Positions 38,466 to 50,858 of a DNA stretch of 64,000 nt are shown here, one piece after another (position 1 is the stretch's first letter; each line of letters starts with the position of its first letter). The position numbers were made by a program, and so were the translations under genes. Source of the stretch: Spinellus fusiger (Eukaryota; Mucoromycota; Mucoromycetes; Mucorales; Phycomycetaceae); assembly GCA_025094145.1 (NCBI GenBank), contig JALLLS010000005.1, positions 372,001-436,000 on the forward strand, read 5' to 3'. A model generated the notes under the pieces. That model searched no databases and was not told the origin of the DNA. It worked only from the letters and a program-made list of their open reading frames with translations.

Positions 38466-39717
38466 CTAGTAAAGAGTACTTGACATGAATCGTGTGGCTA
38501 TATAGACCTCTTGTTCATCTCCACCTGCTGTCATTGTCTTGACATGTGTCCATGGCTGCCAAATCCCCACCAATGTCTCCTTTAAAAAGTTTTTTTCCAT
38601 CATCTGAGTGACATTTGAATAGACAAACGAGAAGCTAAAAAGATACCGTTCATCATCATCAGGACAGTAGGGAGGTAGAAAGGGGGTGGTTTGAGAAGAA
38701 CAGTCTTTGATACTGTCATTGTCCAATTGGCTCTGTGATGCACACTCCTTTAACAGCAGTGCCATTTCGTCTTCTTGGACAGGAACACACCATGAAAAGG
38801 TGTTTCCATACTCAACCCATGTCTCAACCATACGGAATAGGTGTCCATTTTTAGAATGAGCAATAACCCATGCCAATGAGTTATACTGGGCCACTAGGGT
38901 CAAGCAGTAAGAAGAAATAAAAAAAGAAATAAAAAAGACACTAGAAGGGCATCTTACTTTCTGTTCTCACATCTCTTTCCCATTCAACAAACCTTCTTCT
39001 TTCTTCCAATACCATGACTTCTACCATAGCAGCCAATCCCTTTCTAGTCATGGTAATGAGGTCTCTGTTCTTATAAGAAACACTCTTCTTTACCGTTTAA
39101 AATGCAAAGGCCTTAATTCTCCTACATGGCGTACATCTCTGTCTGTGATTGGATGTGGGTAGATGGGAGGAAGGATGTCGAGGGCTAATCTAGAGCCTGA
39201 TCTATTTTGTGGTGCTGTCTGTGGTGCTGTCTGTGGTGCTGTCTGTAAGGAAGTATCCTCTCTTTGACCATAGGTGTATGACATATGCTCTAAAAACTGC
39301 TGATTACGAGAAGCAGTGGTTGGAGCTGTCAACACAGCGTCTCTTAATTCAGGAAGACTGTCGAAACTCGAGACACTTAGAATGGGTGACAAGGCAGATG
39401 GACTGTTAGAATGCCCCAAAGGTGATAAACTATCCACAACATCCGACTCATCCACTGTTTTCTGTGAGTCTATCTCCTGTGTTCTATGATCAAGATTCTC
39501 TCTAGGATCTAGATCAAAGGATGATTCTTCCATTGTCAGTGCATGGGGACTGTGTAAGGGGATGATAATAAGTATAGCGATAGGAACCCTTGGACCCTTA
39601 CACACTAGGCCTGGTCTCATAAAGACGGGTTCCTTCTATAGCTTGGTTGTTTGTGGTGTAGGATGCATGATTCACTGACCATGCGTCATCATCACTGTCA
39701 AACTCAGTGAGAGACAT
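38466..39717 (-). CDS. Unrecognised protein, four exons
   Basis: The minus-strand exons 39717-39602, 39549-39094, 39043-38958 and 38893-38466 join with matching phases (2, 2, 1) to 361 residues. The start MSLTEFDSDDDAWSV is acidic. The middle is Ser/Asp-rich and disordered with a TAPQ repeat (about 39215-39245). Exon 3 is a basic helix (MVEVMVLEERRRFVEWERDV) and exon 4 a likely folded part with several Trp residues (AWVIAHS, VETWVEYG, GIWQPW). No signal peptide or membrane span is evident. I do not recognise the family. Coherent splicing over four exons makes it a real gene. Its last exon ends 358 bp before the ERV46 start on the same strand. Confidence 0.65.
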
Positions 39718-39963
39718 CTATCCAAAAAGCAATGACTAAGGTTGAACACTACTATTGTTCTACCTCTTCTTCAGAATCATGACGAGAGTAGAGGTGTATT
39801 ACGCTTGATATTGCAGCAAGATTCCTCTTGTTCTATTGGTGTTATTCCATGTTGGGTCATTTCATACCTACTTTGCTCATTATTCAATATTGAACACGAG
39901 TACTATTTTATTTATTTATAAATATAAAATAATAATACAGCAATAAATTTAGTCCGTCCTGCT
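39718..39963. other. Upstream region of the unrecognised gene
   Basis: No gene seen. It ends at the left boundary of the second Fanzor-like repeat. Confidence 0.5.
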
Positions 39964-41098
39964 TTACACACCAGGAGATCTTTAGGATATAAAAGGAAAT
40001 AGTCAAACTACAATTGTTTAAGAAATGACACATCGATTTGAAAAGGAGCAAAAATAAATTAAGATGTATTCATGTTAGTTTTTAAATAAAGATTCTTATG
40101 TAGATTTACCTGTAAATATCTGAATCCCATAGGAAACCACTTTCAATGTGGCGATATATAATATGAATACAAATATCTATTCTTATGTGACTGTATAGAT
40201 ATCCTTTGATGCATTCACATCTCTGTTCCAAACAATTCCACAATCTTGGCAAGCATGGATACTGTTGAAATTCACTAATACCTTGGTGAGGATATTTGTG
40301 TTGCAAGTATGGCAGATCTTGAGAACAAAAATAAAACAGAGTAACTGTTAGAAGAGCTTTTCATATTGATTGAGAGGTCAATCATGCTTACTCTCGATGT
40401 AAAGAACTCATCGACATCAACTACAAGAAGATCTCCATCTTTTTGTCTCTTTTTTCAATGATTGATATAACACTCTCGTCAAACCAACACAATGACCTTT
40501 AAACTTGGCAGCATCTTTTACCTTTATTCCTGTGCCATAAGCAATTACAGGTATCTTGGTAGGATCATACTCTAATCTTTTTCGGCAACAAAGCCCCTTT
40601 TCAATAGTAAAATAATAGTAAAAATAATTAGTTTGAGATGTATTAATGTACTCTCTATGTATGTCGTATTACCCTTGGACTGGCACCTTCTTCTTGCCTT
40701 TGCCTTTTTAAAGGATTCACTGGGTTTATTATAGTAAAAGAATATACAATAGAAACTGACTAACATGTCAGACATAATAAATATACACAAACACTTGCCA
40801 GATCACAACAGTTGGTTTATATGCCAGACAAAGGCAAACAAAATAAAGAGGATAGAAGTTATGAAGAACAACAGACAGTGTGTTTGGCAGGTATTTATAT
40901 CCGAGCAGAAGATAACAAAACGGAATTTCACAATTCATTTACTTAATCAGAACTACCAAATTAATGCAGACTACAACAACATTTTAGAAAGAAAAAGAAG
41001 TGCTTAAAGAACAGTTGCCTAGTCACCCGTTGTTATCAAATCGTGTGTTGTGTTCCTGTTCATGTACCCTCTTTGATTTCCCTAGACCAGCCTTTGTA
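39964..41098 (-). pseudogene. Fanzor-like (eukaryotic TnpB) nuclease relic, copy 2
   Basis: A near-copy of 26089-27262 in the same orientation, matching from TTTACACACC to CCAGCCTTTGTA. It keeps the zinc-ribbon better than copy 1 (ICHTCN and CQDCG, both C-x2-C pairs) next to VVDVDEFFTSR and WNRDVNAS, but has lost the C-terminal GHHRPVPFCRE tail through a deletion near 40190. One extra CTT codon lies at about 40690. The pair probably arose from two insertions of one element or from segmental duplication; the flanking sequences differ, which favours insertion. Confidence 0.65.
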
Positions 41099-41846
41099 CT
41101 AAGATAGGCTTTAAGGACTTGAGTAACTGACTGTTTCTTGTTTTCGACTTGTTTTCTTTCTGTATTCCCATAAGGTACTATTATTATTACAACCATTAGT
41201 TTGCCTTCTGTCAGCCCATACCCTTCTCTTTTCTGTCAATCTCCGTATGAGTAAGCAGCCTTAAGAGGTCCTGTGTGTCTCTTGTCTCATAGCAACAGAA
41301 TATTTCTGGGATATATAAAGAAATACATGAACAATAAAGTCATATTATTTCTTTGGTTGGTTAATGTGTTTGAAAAGAACCTTTTCACTGTCTGTCTGTC
41401 TTGGCATTGACTATGGACTGTGTAATTAAACACTATAAAGTTGGATAAAAGGAAGAAGCAAACCTGACATTGCAACTCAATCACTGCATTTATTGTTTAA
41501 CATGTGCTATCCTTAAGCACACAGTATTCGCAGCATAATAGTGTTTAAAGTGTATTTATTATAGGACATACTGAATTAAATCTAATAATCATTGTCCATA
41601 AAATAGAACCAAATACAACTATATTAAGAATTGTATAGACATTCATTGACTCAATATCCATAGTCACCTCAATTATCTTGTTGTAAATGGTATTAACAAT
41701 AGCACTTAATGACAACAAGGTATTGTTTCTAATACTGGGCTTTATATCTAAGGCAAATAGAGTGTGAATTGTTTGACTTGTAAATCTAACTTATGAGTTT
41801 TGACTTAATTATAGGAAAGTAAAGGCTAAAGTGATACCTCACCAGA
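41099..41846. other. Intergenic AT-rich stretch
   Basis: No gene supported; it should include the promoter of the small secreted-protein gene that starts at 41847. Confidence 0.5.
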
Positions 41847-42316
41847 ATGAAAATATCTTCTATTCTCTGGTCTGTTATTATTCTGTTGTTTTTCACACTT
41901 TACATACAACTCAACACTCAAGTAATCTTCAAGATGGGCATAACTGAGCAAGGTAATGTGCCATTATTAACAAAGAGAAACAATAGAAGGAGGTGATAGA
42001 CACTACCAAGGACTATTCTAGTGATAAAAAGGTAAGCAATGTCTTTATCTAGGCTTGATATCATTGTAATCTACAAGACATAGTACTGACTCTTCTTCTA
42101 ATAGATGATATATGACTCATTATTCTCAAGACAAGTATTAAGTACAAGGTAAGCATATTATCTCTCTTGATTGAATTATTACTAATACACTCTTCTGTTA
42201 TTAGGCAAGTAAAGACTCTTCTCAAGTCAGTCCCAAGTGGTCTTCTAAAAGGTCAATACTGTTTAGGGTATACTCCTGAGCATAGTTGTCTATCTCCCAA
42301 GAACAAATCATTATAA
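41847..42316 (+). CDS. Predicted small secreted protein, 97 residues, four exons
   Basis: Exons 41847-41952, 42000-42031, 42105-42148 and 42205-42316 join in phases 1, 0 and 2. All three introns have GT donors (GTAATG, GTAAGC, GTAAGC) and AG acceptors, and intron 3 has an ACTAAT branch-like site. The first 25 residues (MKISSILWSVIILLFFTLYI...) form a strong signal peptide or anchor. The mature part is short, Ser/Lys-rich, and has only two cysteines, both in the C-terminal GQYCLGYTPEHSC region. No family is recognised. The sequence from exon 3 onward recurs, decayed, at about 61098-61400. An AATAAA-containing word lies about 85 bp past the stop. It was missed by single-frame ORF scanning because no exon exceeds 40 codons. 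Confidence 0.6.
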
Positions 42317-43085
42317 TTTTAGGGTATGGAGTCTATTGCTATGAGTGAATGCACTTTGGCAGCATCTATAGTACATAATATATTAAGCTATATTATTATA
42401 ATAAACAATTTTATTCATAAACACAATTTTATTGATAATGTCGTCAATAGCTTGTTAGTCCAAAGAGAAATCTTAGTCAGTTAAAAGTCAGTTAAACTCT
42501 CCTGTTTATTATTTTATAATAAAATGTCTTTTCTACTACTAGTATCTATCTTTAGGTGTGTGCTATTGAATACTATGAATTATTGTCTCAGTATTCGATA
42601 GAGTCCTCTTCTCAGTTTAGTAGTAGGAGTTGATATTTCCAAAAAGGGTTCTAGTTCCAATGATAGAAAAGGTCTTTATGACAATAATATAATCTGATAT
42701 TGAGGTCTACTATAAAAGGAAATAATAATTTAGATGCTTGTAAACTTTTTATTTAAATCATTACACCATAAAAGGTAACGGTTTTATTTACGTAACAAGA
42801 AAGAAATATCATCCCTTAAAGGCCAGGAAATTTCCTGATTTAGATATTCTTCCTTAATGAGCCAATGACATGATTGTAAAACAGATATTGGGTGCAGATA
42901 ACACAATAAGAATTTTAAAAAAATAAAAAAAATAAAAAAATAAAAAGAGAGAGTAATTAGAAGAATAGAAGCGCATTTATTAGCATTTATAAATTAGAAA
43001 AAGAGTAAGAGTATAGCAACAAGGGAGAAGGATGGCTTAATATAATAATAATAAAGGTGTATCAACAAGACACAGAGAGAATCGT
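42317..43085. other. 3' flank of the small gene plus dispersed repeat
   Basis: The first 120 bp (to about 42440) still match the 61-kb copy, including AATAAACAATTTTATTCATA. Nothing else is recognised apart from the repeat at 42745-42840 and A-rich runs at about 42917-42945. Confidence 0.55.
42745..42840. repeat. Dispersed repeat, copy B
   Basis: It shares the words TTTTTATTTAAA, CCATAAAAGG and CCCTTAAAGGCCAG with copies at about 27373 and 61455. Like the 61-kb copy, it follows the small-gene 3' flank. Confidence 0.65.
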
Positions 43086-44804
43086 TTAGGTGGAGGAAGT
43101 GTTTTGGGATCTGTGTACACCAAGTTGGGAGATATCGTAGCCATTCTCAGTCAGGTAAACTAAGAAGGCCTCGTCTTCCTCCAACATACCCTCAGGACCA
43201 ATGACAGGCACAAAGAACCATGCAATGACACCAGCAGCAATAGCAATACCACTGCCCACAAGGAAAGGACCTCTGATACCACCCATGGCTTCTTGCATAG
43301 GAACAAAGGCAAGAGTGCCCACCGTAGCCCCTACCTTACCCACAGCAGCAGCAATGCCATAGCCAGTACCACGAATGGGAGTAGGGAACATTTCCATTGC
43401 ATTGAGGCCCATACAGTCACCAGGACCAAATTCACCCATGGCAAGGAAGAGACCGTACATAATCACAAACATGGGGAAGCAGTTGACGGAGATCAGCTCA
43501 TAAGTACCACCAAGGATCATGCCCACGATGCCCTGAGCAAACAGACCAATGACCAAAGTGTTTCTGCGTCCAATCTTATCCACAGCAAATGCACCACCAA
43601 TAGCACCAGGAAGGTAGAATCCGTAAAGAAGGATGTTCCATGCCATCACCTCAATCAATGAGTCTCCCTTGGATACAGAGCTAATAATGACAGAAGAGAA
43701 GATACCACTGGGGAAGGCAATAAAATCATAGACAAACCAAAGACCAGACGCAATAAGAAGTCTGAACCAGTAGCGCTTGAAGATGAGTCTGTAAGGAACA
43801 TGGGCCTTCATAGCATTCTTAGTGTACTGCTTTGAATCAGCCATCTTCAGACGGACTATTAGAGGTGAGTCAAGGTGACTCCTTTACACATACACACACA
43901 CATACCTATCTATCTATCTATCTATATCAGCAGATACTTACAGTACATCACTGAGAGAGGAGGGATAATGCCCAGACCAAAAGAGAGACGCCAAACAGGC
44001 TCCAGGTTGTCCTTAAAGATGGCCAGCAAAATGACAGGAACAACGGCCGACAGAACATACCCAAGATCAATGACAAAGTTGGTAACAAATACAAACAGGG
44101 CACCACGCTTTCCTGGAGCCACTTCATCTGCAGCCTCACCAGCAGCCACCGAGCTACAAGGATATTCACCACCCACACCCACACCCAGTACACCACGAGC
44201 AATGATCATCATCCATAACATATTGGCAGGTGTGCTTCCACTGGAGGCAGCCGACAAAGCAGCACCAAGGATGACCAGAACAGTTGTGGAGATCAAACCC
44301 ACTTTACGACCCAAGCGATCCACAATCAGACCAAACCCTATAAGATCATTCCGCAACAGAACAGAACAAAAGAGCCATTAGATGTTGTTTATACAAGGTA
44401 TGATTTAGTTATGCAAGGTAAGAGGGGGTAGGGGGATCAGGGCGTGATGTTCTCTCCAGAAGAACCTACAGGGTGTATATCTTACCAACTTGACCAATGA
44501 TAGCACCCACAAACATAGAATAAGAGAGACGAGACGAGACAGTTGCATTGAAGATGTCCTTTCCATAGATGGTCGTCAGCACCAAGTTGATGAATCCAAT
44601 AACACCAGACTGATAACCATCTGACAGGAGGGCAAAACCACTGAAAATGACACTGAACTGGGAGGATTTCTTTCCTGCTTGGACTGGTTCTGTTGAGTCA
44701 ATGGATTCTATTTCAATGTCCTTGGTCATGCTGTGGTCCAACCCTTCATGATGCTGGACCTGCTTTTTTATAGTAGCAGAATAGTCCGCTGTGTCAGAAG
44801 CCAT
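43086..44804 (-). CDS. GIT1: Git1-like MFS permease (glycerophosphodiester/phosphate-type)
   Basis: Three minus-strand exons (44804-44486, 44337-43942, 43855-43086) give 494 residues, a normal MFS length with about 12 membrane spans. Family marks: SDGYQSGVIGFINLVLTTIYG, SRLSYSMFVGAIIGQ, then the MFS loop FGLIVDRLGRKVG, RGVLGVGVGGEYPCSS in TM4, and the second-half loop AVDKIGRRNTL. These match yeast Git1 and its relatives, which take up glycerophosphoinositol/glycerophosphocholine with phosphate-transporter ancestry. Substrate is inferred from similarity. The N-terminal 45 residues are an acidic cytosolic tail. Intron 1 (148 nt) is the longest in this gene. Confidence 0.87.
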
Positions 44805-47779
44805 TTGAAGGAGAAAGGAGGGAGAAGAGGTAAAGGGGGGAAAAAGGACTCTATATAATAGGAGGGAGCCTAGTACAAGTCATGCTTGGAATAGTTTTTT
44901 TTTATTTTTTTATATAAAAAAAAAAAGGCAGATTTGGAATAATACAGTAGAAGAATAAAAGATATCAAGAGCGACAATGAAGCCCGCCTTCCCAGCAAAC
45001 CAATGAAGACAAGTCCTTTGCGTACATGAGGCTTTACTGCCCTCATAACAGACTGCAAGCGGTCAATGGAATATACTGTACAACGAACAGTGTGAGTGGA
45101 CTTTAGAGTAGGATGAAATGAAAGCAGTCATCCATTCAATTGTTACTGCTGCTGATTCTAGTACGGCAAGTGATTCTGTTACTGCTGCTGATTTCAGCAC
45201 TGCAAATAAAAGACTCTTCTCAGACAGTCGACAGTGCCATTCTTCAAAGAGAAAAAGAAAAAGACAGCTCTGTAGACACTCTTGAACTATGGCCTTTGTT
45301 GTGTGTCTTTGTTTATTCCTCAGGGCCAAGAAGGGTCTGATCCGTGCCCTACATTAGCCTCTCTTCCATACCAGTCATTGGCATGTGAAACAGAACCGCG
45401 ACATTAACTCTTGTCTTTAGAATGATGTCATGTGATAGCAGTAGCAAAAGAATGGGGTCCAAGGCCTGAGAAAAAGTCCATCGGTGTTATCTCTTTAGTT
45501 GCTTAGCTTAAAGTATCCCAATGAATCTTACTGTCGGGTTTAGAGTTCATAGGAAGAAAAGTAAAGAAATGCTTGGAGGAGGCGTCCAAGATGCTTTAAA
45601 TGTTCATCTTCTTTCATTGGACAAGGAAGATAAACAGTGACGATGGACACCCTACTCTCTTGCAAGACATGTTGTTTTCTTATTTTCCCTTTCATTTTCC
45701 CTATTTTTCTTCTTTTCTTTATTTTCCCTAATTTCTAGTCTTCTCCTCGTGGTTTGTAGATGAACAAAGACAAGATGAGGCAGTGTTGAAAATGCATCTA
45801 GTGTATCTAGACGGCACTACAAGAGAAAATAAAGGCGATGGCCAAGATGGAGTTGGACAGTACAACTACCATGACAAACCAATGCTTAATTTATATTCCA
45901 CTTCTACCCGAACCAATCATAACAGGTAATCTATCCATTCACTACCTTCAACGAATCGATGGCTCTGGAGATGCATTGAATGCACTGATGGTAGGACCTA
46001 CTTACTGTAACACGTGACTATCAAAAGAGAAGAGAGGAGACCTCTTGCTGTGTTGTTATGCCCGACCTTTTCTTGTCCTGAGATAAACAGAAAAATAGAA
46101 TGATACAAGAAGAATAGTAACGGATGTTCAATTCATGTTAGAAGCTGAATGGATAAATAGTATCTGAAGTATATTTATGGCACAGATAAATTGGATGGAC
46201 TGCTGGACTTCATCTGAAGCTTGTTTAAATAGCTTGACATAAAGAAGACACCACTGGTTTCCATTTCAGATGATAATTACTCTCTTTCTTCCAATATCTG
46301 AGTTGCCATGTGTCAGTTTCTTTATGGCTGGAATAGTCACTCAAACTGTAAATTCACTTTTCATCTCAATTCATAAAGAAGAGGGGAGATGAACAAAGAA
46401 TACAGTCAACAGAGACCAACATAAGCATAAACATGTCCTCTATGACTTTGCTCTTTTTTATTTTATTTTTAAACTCACGGTAACAATGGCAACAGTATCC
46501 ATGGTCACCATGTTATGCTACAAAAGAATAATAAGAACACAGAGAACAATCTGCTATAGACCTTGATGAATTCAATTAAAGGATTTATATTAAATTTCTA
46601 TATTATGAAAAGTAGGCCATAGTAGCAAATCATTGGACTGTCCTACGAGAGACTCAAATTGGACCTACAAGCAATAGGGTGTTACTTGTTATTAGTGTTA
46701 ATATACCTGTTATTAGTGTCAGTGTCAGTGTCAGTGTCGGTGTTGTTATACTTATACTTATACTTATCATCATCATTAGGCTAGTAGTGGATATCTCACA
46801 GGACCCTTACACTTGGATAGGACTTGAAAGGCCTAACATAGTTATAGTATCGTCCTCCAAGAACAGTTCTCTTTATAGACTGATATAGGAGTTTGTAAAG
46901 AAGAAGCAACAACAAGGAATAAAGAGCCTAAAACGTAGATCCGTGATTGAATTGTCTTTTCTATCTTGGATATCTCTCTTTTTCAAAAACCAAATGCTAT
47001 ATCCAAAGGAATCAATATCAGCCCGCATGATGAAAAGCTGCCTTTGTATTGGATATACCTGAATAAGAATATCTTATTTGGGATGATTTCTGTTGGGCAG
47101 AATTAATTAGAATGATGTGGCTATAAATTAACTGTTTTTGCCATTATACGTCTATGCTTTACCATTTTTGGGAAGTCATTACTCCTATTAAGGTTGCTTA
47201 TCTGTCACATGATTAGAAACGAATACCATAAAAGTAATAATAATAATAATAAAAAAAAGAAAAAGAAAGAAATTAGAAGTGGTCCCAAGTATCTATTTGT
47301 CAAGAAGGTTCTACAGCGCACCCCAGGTTCTTTTATTTTCAATCAACAGTGAATTTATGTATTCACTACAGAAAATATGATATTTCCAACAATAGATTCC
47401 TTGATAAAAGCACTTCCAGAGAGTTCATTGGGTTATTGATCTAAAGAACAGCGTGTAGATAAAATAACACGAGACATCAATAAGGTGTGTCTTACCTATT
47501 GTAGTATTAATAGATAGAGCAACATAAAGGTACTACTGTGTCCAAGATAGATAACAGCAACACCAAATGGTTGTGCAAGTGAGAGAATGTGCTATTTTAT
47601 GACAAACAAGTCTACTTTATATAGACGTGCGAGGCACTTGTCAGTAGCTTTAGATAAATAGCTATTACAAATGATCTCAGTCATCCTATAATGTAGTTAT
47701 TTGCTATTTAAAGGTATATATTATTATAAGCATTTATTATTATTATTATTATTACTGGAGTGCAAGATACACTATTTTC
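44805..47779. other. Long gene-poor stretch
   Basis: No supported gene in about 3 kb. A plus-strand patch at about 45757-45928, preceded by a pyrimidine tract with TTTCTAG and ended by CAG|GTAATC, looks like an isolated exon of about 57 codons, but no partner exons were found. Short repeats (AGTGTC)n at about 46716-46740 and (ATAATA)n near 47235 occur. Confidence 0.5.
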
Positions 47780-48275
47780 ACGAATTATTCGTTCATTTTC
47801 TGGATAAAATTTCGTTTTTTTTGTTTGGAGAAAGTTGACCTACTAACAAAAAAAAGGCTCATCATTATGAAAAATAGTGTCGCAGAAGGTTGGGGCCCGG
47901 GCTGTAGTAAATTTCCTAAAGACTAGAGCAAAAAATACAACGATCTTGGGTGCAGTAGCCTCTCACAGCCTTGTCAATAGAAAGGTCAGACAACCACGGG
48001 CAATGACTCTACTCACACCAATAATAATATCGAATAGTTCATTGAAAGTCTTGGCTATAGATCCATCTATCTTCCTCTATATTCGGAGTTGAATCCAATT
48101 GAACAGTTCTGGCATGTCTGTAAAAGTAGGTTGAAAAGAGAACCACTTTTGGAGGTAACACTGTCTTCAAGGATTGCAGATACATCCAACTAAACCCTAA
48201 TCAATGACCTCAAAGGTTTCTTTAGATATTCTGAAAACTATTTTGATGATCACTTGAACGAAAAGTCCATTTAAT
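47780..48275 (+). pseudogene. IS630/Tc1-superfamily transposase relic
   Basis: Pieces in two frames: TTILGAVASHSLVN followed by KVRQP (about 47938-47990), then after a frame break YSELNPIEQFWHVCKSRLKRE (about 48085-48145) and DLKGFFRYSENYFD near the end. These are the order and spacing of the common fungal IS630-like DDE transposases. A stop also interrupts the tail. No terminal repeats were identified. Confidence 0.68.
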
Positions 48276-49184
48276 ACAATCATATTGTCGCATTGGAAGT
48301 ATTCAAATTATGTGCTAATTTATAACTTATTCATGCAACAGTTTTCACCAAAAAATAAACGATCAATTTGTGAGAATAGTGTAATGAATGATTATTGTTG
48401 CATATATGCTTTTATTACTATTGACACTGTATTTAATAGTGTATCCAACAAACAAATATTATTATAGCCTATATTATCAGAATATATCCATTGTATTACC
48501 TATTGCAACAGTCTTTCATATTTGTATATCTCTGTCTCTATATTTATATCTCTACAGGAGAATGAATAGATGGCCTAGACATATTTATTAGCTAACATTG
48601 CCCAATATTTCTAAGCTATAAATGTACCAATATATTGATATCAGACTTCTCTTCTAAAATATTTTTTGATGTCTCTCCATGGTGTAATAGCATGATAGAC
48701 AGATATATCAGCACAAAGAATCTCTCCTTTTTAACAAACACATTCTCAATAGAAGGTTCTATTGTGTAAACTACAGATTCAGCTGTAAAATGACAGACTA
48801 GAAAGAATGAACTCTTTGCATTCAGTGTATATTTTTCCATTTGTACCCTCCATTTTTCACTTTATTCATAAACTATTGGCGCATACAAAATAAAATAAAA
48901 TAAAATAAAATAAAATAGACCAATAAATAAAGTAAAAATTGACAAACAAATAAGTTTAAAAATGGCACATGGAAAAATAAGTAAAAAGACAATGAATATT
49001 TGTTATCCAACTTGTATTTAAATAAAGTAAGAGTAAGAGAGAAAATTAAAAACAAAAACAAGTTGGTATATTTTATGGAGTAATGTATTAAGATATACAA
49101 AAACACTATGGGTAGTATAGTGGATAAATGTACAGGATATCTTGTATTGAAAGAAAAGCAAAACATAGTGGCCAAATCAAGACT
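48276..49184. other. AT-rich stretch without recognisable gene
   Basis: Frames here are short and low-complexity. A TAAAA pentanucleotide repeat lies at about 48889-48915. Confidence 0.5.
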
Positions 49185-49338
49185 CTACAAGAGTTGTCTG
49201 GCTACCTCTTCCGTACCAAGGGCCTGTGTTGGGTTGATCTGTATATCTAAAATAAAAATAATGGTTAATTAGTATAATAGCGTAATAAGTGTCCTTACCT
49301 TCCACTTGGAGCCTATATTGCTCAATCGTGATTTACTA
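49185..49338 (-). pseudogene. Isolated 3' exons of an unknown gene
   Basis: On the minus strand an open stretch TIEQYRLQVE ends at a GTAAGG donor (49298). After a 51-nt AT-rich intron ending TTTTAG, the frame continues IQINPTQALGTEEVARQLL and a stop at 49187-49185. The phases agree. Upstream of about 49338 stops occur, so this looks like the surviving end of a gene, or the end of a model whose earlier exons I cannot find. Family not recognised. Confidence 0.35.
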
Positions 49339-50858
49339 GTTCACCGGGGGAAAAGCCTTTTATTATTATTCTTGTAGACAACCACAAGTTATAGCCTTGT
49401 TTTCTAGTTCTATTTCAGTGACGCTACCAAATTACTGTTTGCTACTAATAAAAAAGACATCTTCTAAGACATCCAGGCAGATAAGGTGGTCAAACTGCCC
49501 CATCTCACACTCCTTTTTATGTCATGCAACTTATTTCCCGTAGTTCTTAGTGTTCGGATCATCTTCTTCTGAAATAAGAAGAATGAGATGTATTGACTCA
49601 GGATCCAATTATTATAAGACATCATGCGAATAATACTGGATTTGGGGAATGAACTTTACTACTGAAATTGACCTATGATCTTAAGATTGTCTTGATCAAA
49701 AGTCTATTTAATAAACACTTTTAGTTAACTTTACACTAAAAGAGATGTCAACATTTTTAATATTTGTCGCATTTGTCGTAAATATAAGACACATTTCATT
49801 ATAATGATGGGACAATTTTTTAAAGGAAAGTACGATAAGAAATCATGAAAAAGTGTATATCCTCCCCTCCACCCCAAAAGAAAAAAGAAAAGAAAAGAAA
49901 AAGAACCAAAGCAAGAGTGTACTTGTTGAATACAACATCAGGTAATACCAACAGCCTATTTTATAGAGTTTATTCTACTAGAAAGGCTTCAGTGATAGAA
50001 AAAACAAAATAAGTTATGATAAACAATAGTTTAGACCAAAGGAAAAACAAGCAGAAATAAATATTCCCCCTCTACCCCATTCACAGTTATTATTATTATT
50101 TATACATGGCCAATCTAAAACAAAAAAAAGACTGTAAATTGAATTCAAGACACTGCACCATTTTCTGTAGATAATTGAGAGTTTATTTTTATACAAAACA
50201 AATATAGTATTTGGACAGCTTACCTTTATAAACTACTGTCAATATGAGAGGTGTTGGTGTTGTTTATCTTGAAAGTTCAAAATGTATCCACACCCACTGG
50301 TTATAGCTCTATTTTTATGGTCATTTCTTAAGATGTGGTATAATATGTTGGTCAATCTAATACTATCCTGTTTAATTTGTAGTATTTTATTTATTTATTT
50401 ATTTATTCTCTTCCTATACCAATAGCCCACCACAGGCCGTTTGGATGTGTTGTATTTGAACCTTTTTCTTTTCCCAATACTAAATGTACTTTTGTAGGCT
50501 TATAGTTGAGTTTTCTATAGCTACACCATTAGACAGAGCCTTCTTTCTGTAGTGACTTTTATACTCATTCAGGATACAAGACAAGTCTTTAAACACTACT
50601 GTATTTCTGCCTCATTCTAGGCCAAGGCACTGTATCTATTAGGGAGTAGGCTATACCAATTCCCATACCATCCCTGTTAAATGCAGAGGAATTTTTGACA
50701 GGTCTTACGACTGCATTCATTTCCTCTTTTGAAAATGATCTATTCTTATATAAATATATAAAACATAGACACTGTCCATAGTAATCTAGTTATTCTGTAC
50801 ATGTTCTGTTCTTGTTTATATAGATAAAGATGCTATATAGATAGATAAAGATGTTGTT
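49339..50858. other. AT-rich stretch up to PHB1 3' end
   Basis: No gene supported. An ATTT run occurs at about 50388-50406 and GATA repeats just past the PHB1 stop (about 50820-50850). Confidence 0.5.

Noticed and set aside
43293..43661. 122-codon plus-strand frame
   Set aside because: Antisense of the Git1-like permease exon 3.
45757..45928. Isolated exon-like patch
   Set aside because: Acceptor-like and donor-like ends are present, but no upstream or downstream exon continues the frame; not called as a gene.
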